64,000 nt of DNA from Circinella minor (Eukaryota; Mucoromycota; Mucoromycetes; Mucorales; Lichtheimiaceae): the NCBI GenBank assembly GCA_016758965.1, contig JAEPRB010000056.1, positions 124,001 through 188,000 of the forward strand, read 5' to 3'. Below, piece by piece: positions 62,362-64,000 of this stretch. The position numbers were made by a program, and so were the translations under genes. The number at the start of each line of letters is the position of its first letter. Positions within the stretch are counted from its first letter, which is position 1. The notes under the pieces were generated by a model. It searched no databases. It saw nothing but the letters and a program-made list of their open reading frames with translations, and was not told where the DNA came from.

Positions 62362-64000
62362 TTATACACGATGATCATTCAAATTTTGTTGAGAATTTGT
62401 ATCACTATTTACGCTTTGAACGCTTTGTCGATGATTAAACATGTGTGAAAAACCACCTGTGTTGCTTCGTGTCATATCAGTATGACCACCTGGAGAAGGT
62501 CCGCCCTTTTCTGAAGGGAATAAAGGACCAGCAGGACCAGCAGGTGAATTAGGTGCGTCCTTTGTAGCATTGTCCAAAGAACGGAAGATTTCGTCATCGA
62601 CATAGTAAGCCTTGAATAATAATTCCAAGATTTGCATGCGTTCTTCTACACGATTAATCCGTTGACCTTCAGATTCATATCCTAAATCAGCCATGTTTTG
62701 CATACTGAAACGAGGATGCAATGGATGAACTAATGGAACGGTTGAATCGGTTGTCTTGAAGTTCGTTTGCAAACCACGTAAAAGTGATCGTTTCATATCA
62801 CCAACAGACCAACGATGAACAACACCCCATGGGGATCTTGGACGGAAACCGAACAACCAAGTTTGAACAGCAATCAATAAACCAAAGATACCACCAACAA
62901 AACCAAGAGCGTTCAACAAAGTATACATCTTGACTTCACGGTCTGTAAAGTCAGCATAACTCTCTGGATACACAGCCATGAAACCAATATCGGCATGAGA
63001 AAGAACATAATTAGGATTGGGTGCTTCGCTACGGAAATTGGATTCGACTTCAGGAGTAGAGTTGGTAATAGGAGCAAAACCAACGTAATTCCATCCAACA
63101 TCTTGCAAATAACGGTGATCGATCAAGTTGTAACTCAGGGCGCTATAAGTGAAAGGCTCGACATCAAAGATATTGGTGGCTTGAATATCGTTACGTTCAT
63201 TGTTTTGCCAAGTCAAGACATCGAATTCAGACATGATCACGGGGATATCGTCATTAATGTTGTACACCTTAACATTAGGATCCATTTCCTTAGGATAGAC
63301 AGATACATGAACACGACCATAAGTAGTGGTTTGATCACCAAAGAAAGAGAACAATAAATGAGAACCATTATTTTGACCAGATGTAGAAGTCAATTTGAAA
63401 TCTTTATCACCACGGAATAAATAACATCCAACGGCACCCAAGTTAGAAGCAAAAGTAGGAGTGAAAAGGCTCATGTCCAATGGTTGAATATAATTAGTGC
63501 ATGAATAACCGGTATCGGTTTGACAAACGACACCTGGGTTACGTGCATCACCTTCACCATAAGTAGGGAAACCATCGAAACAGAATCGAACATCTGATAT
63601 TAAAAGAAAAAAAAAAATTAATATAACTTGTCGATCTAATTACTCTAATTCAAAAAAAAAAAAATTGGATGGGGTCGTTGTTGCGGGGGCGAGAACATTG
63701 TTCTATTTTTTTCTTTAGCTTGGCTAAAAAGAAGAAATAATAAAATTTACCTGGCACATCAACCTCCGCTGCAGCTTCTTCAATTCGTTGTGTAACATTA
63801 GGACTATTAATTGCCTGGCGGATCACAAACACCAAGAAGCAGATAAACAAGAACAAAAGGAAAATTTGAGAAACAATACGTGTGGTTTCAGCCCAAACAG
63901 GTTCACCAGTACTATATTATGAGTAAAGAAACAAAGTTAATAAATCTATAATAGTTGCTTAGAAACTAGTTAATAATGAATGAAAAAATATTTACCGAGG
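62362..64000 (-). CDS. Orphan two-pass membrane protein (5' part outside window)
   Basis: Exons visible are 64000-63996 (partial), 63911-63751 and 63593-62362. They give 465 aa of continuous frame to the stop. A first transmembrane helix (IFLLFLFICFLVFVI) is followed by a large, probably extracytoplasmic domain of about 250 residues with Cys pairs (FCFDG, VVCQTDTGYSC, GCYLFRG). A second helix, ALGFVGGIFGLLIAVQTWLFG, leads to RPRSPWGVVHRW and a cytoplasmic tail with a short coiled-coil-like RINRVEERMQILELLFKAYY. The end is Gly/Pro/Ser/Asn-rich. I recognise no named family; the layout suggests a fungal surface or trafficking protein. The start lies beyond the right edge. Confidence 0.72.

Overview
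The window is AT-rich nuclear DNA of a filamentous fungus, most likely an early-diverging one (Mucoromycota, probably Mucorales). The basis is: many short introns (about 50-150 nt, GT..AG) in housekeeping genes; fungal-specific proteins (Brl1/Brr6, Spt8, Reb1-type Myb, Dbp9, squalene synthase); a class V myosin in the fungal arrangement; and several orphan membrane and low-complexity proteins. This placement is inferred from gene content; no species can be named. Nearly all genes are split, so I built the models by hand from splice signals and reading-frame continuity. Each model given with exons sums to a whole number of codons.

Layout. 1-4.2 kb: 3' end of an unknown gene, then the nucleolar DEAD-box helicase Dbp9 and a Brl1/Brr6 nuclear-envelope protein, both minus. 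4.2-7.8 kb: gene-free. 7.8-17.3 kb: a tiny CYSTM stress-type protein, two small orphans, the SAGA subunit Spt8 (minus), and a 641-aa low-complexity orphan (plus). 17.7-24.2 kb: a complete 17-exon class V myosin (minus). 24.2-27.7 kb: gene-free. 27.7-29.6 kb: an intron-free HET-domain protein (plus). 30.5-41.1 kb: an orphan multi-pass membrane protein, two secreted GPI-type proteins, a protein with a WKREDW module, and a 4 kb gap. 43.3-48 kb: the PKA catalytic subunit and squalene synthase (plus). 49-55 kb: a Reb1/TTF-I-like Myb protein and a phosphodiesterase with an N-terminal response-regulator receiver domain (minus). 55-59.2 kb: gene-free, holding a 180-bp hairpin. 59.2-64 kb: an ELO fatty-acid elongase (plus), a Pof1-type nucleotidyltransferase and the 3' part of an orphan two-pass membrane protein (both minus).

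How the genes relate. Like most fungal chromosomal segments this is not an operon. Two thematic links stand out. First, the PKA catalytic subunit lies about 6 kb from a RegA-like receiver-phosphodiesterase, so cAMP action and cAMP removal are encoded close together, and the second appears built to take phosphorelay input. Second, squalene synthase, the elongase and the Brl1-type protein all touch membrane lipid supply or sensing, but they are scattered and I infer no co-regulation.

The most unusual items are the receiver-phosphodiesterase, the isolated HET-domain gene, the near-perfect long inverted repeat at 55.7-55.9 kb, a secreted protein made of two copies of a six-cysteine module, and a short exon-like island in the promoter between 33.3 and 34.0 kb.
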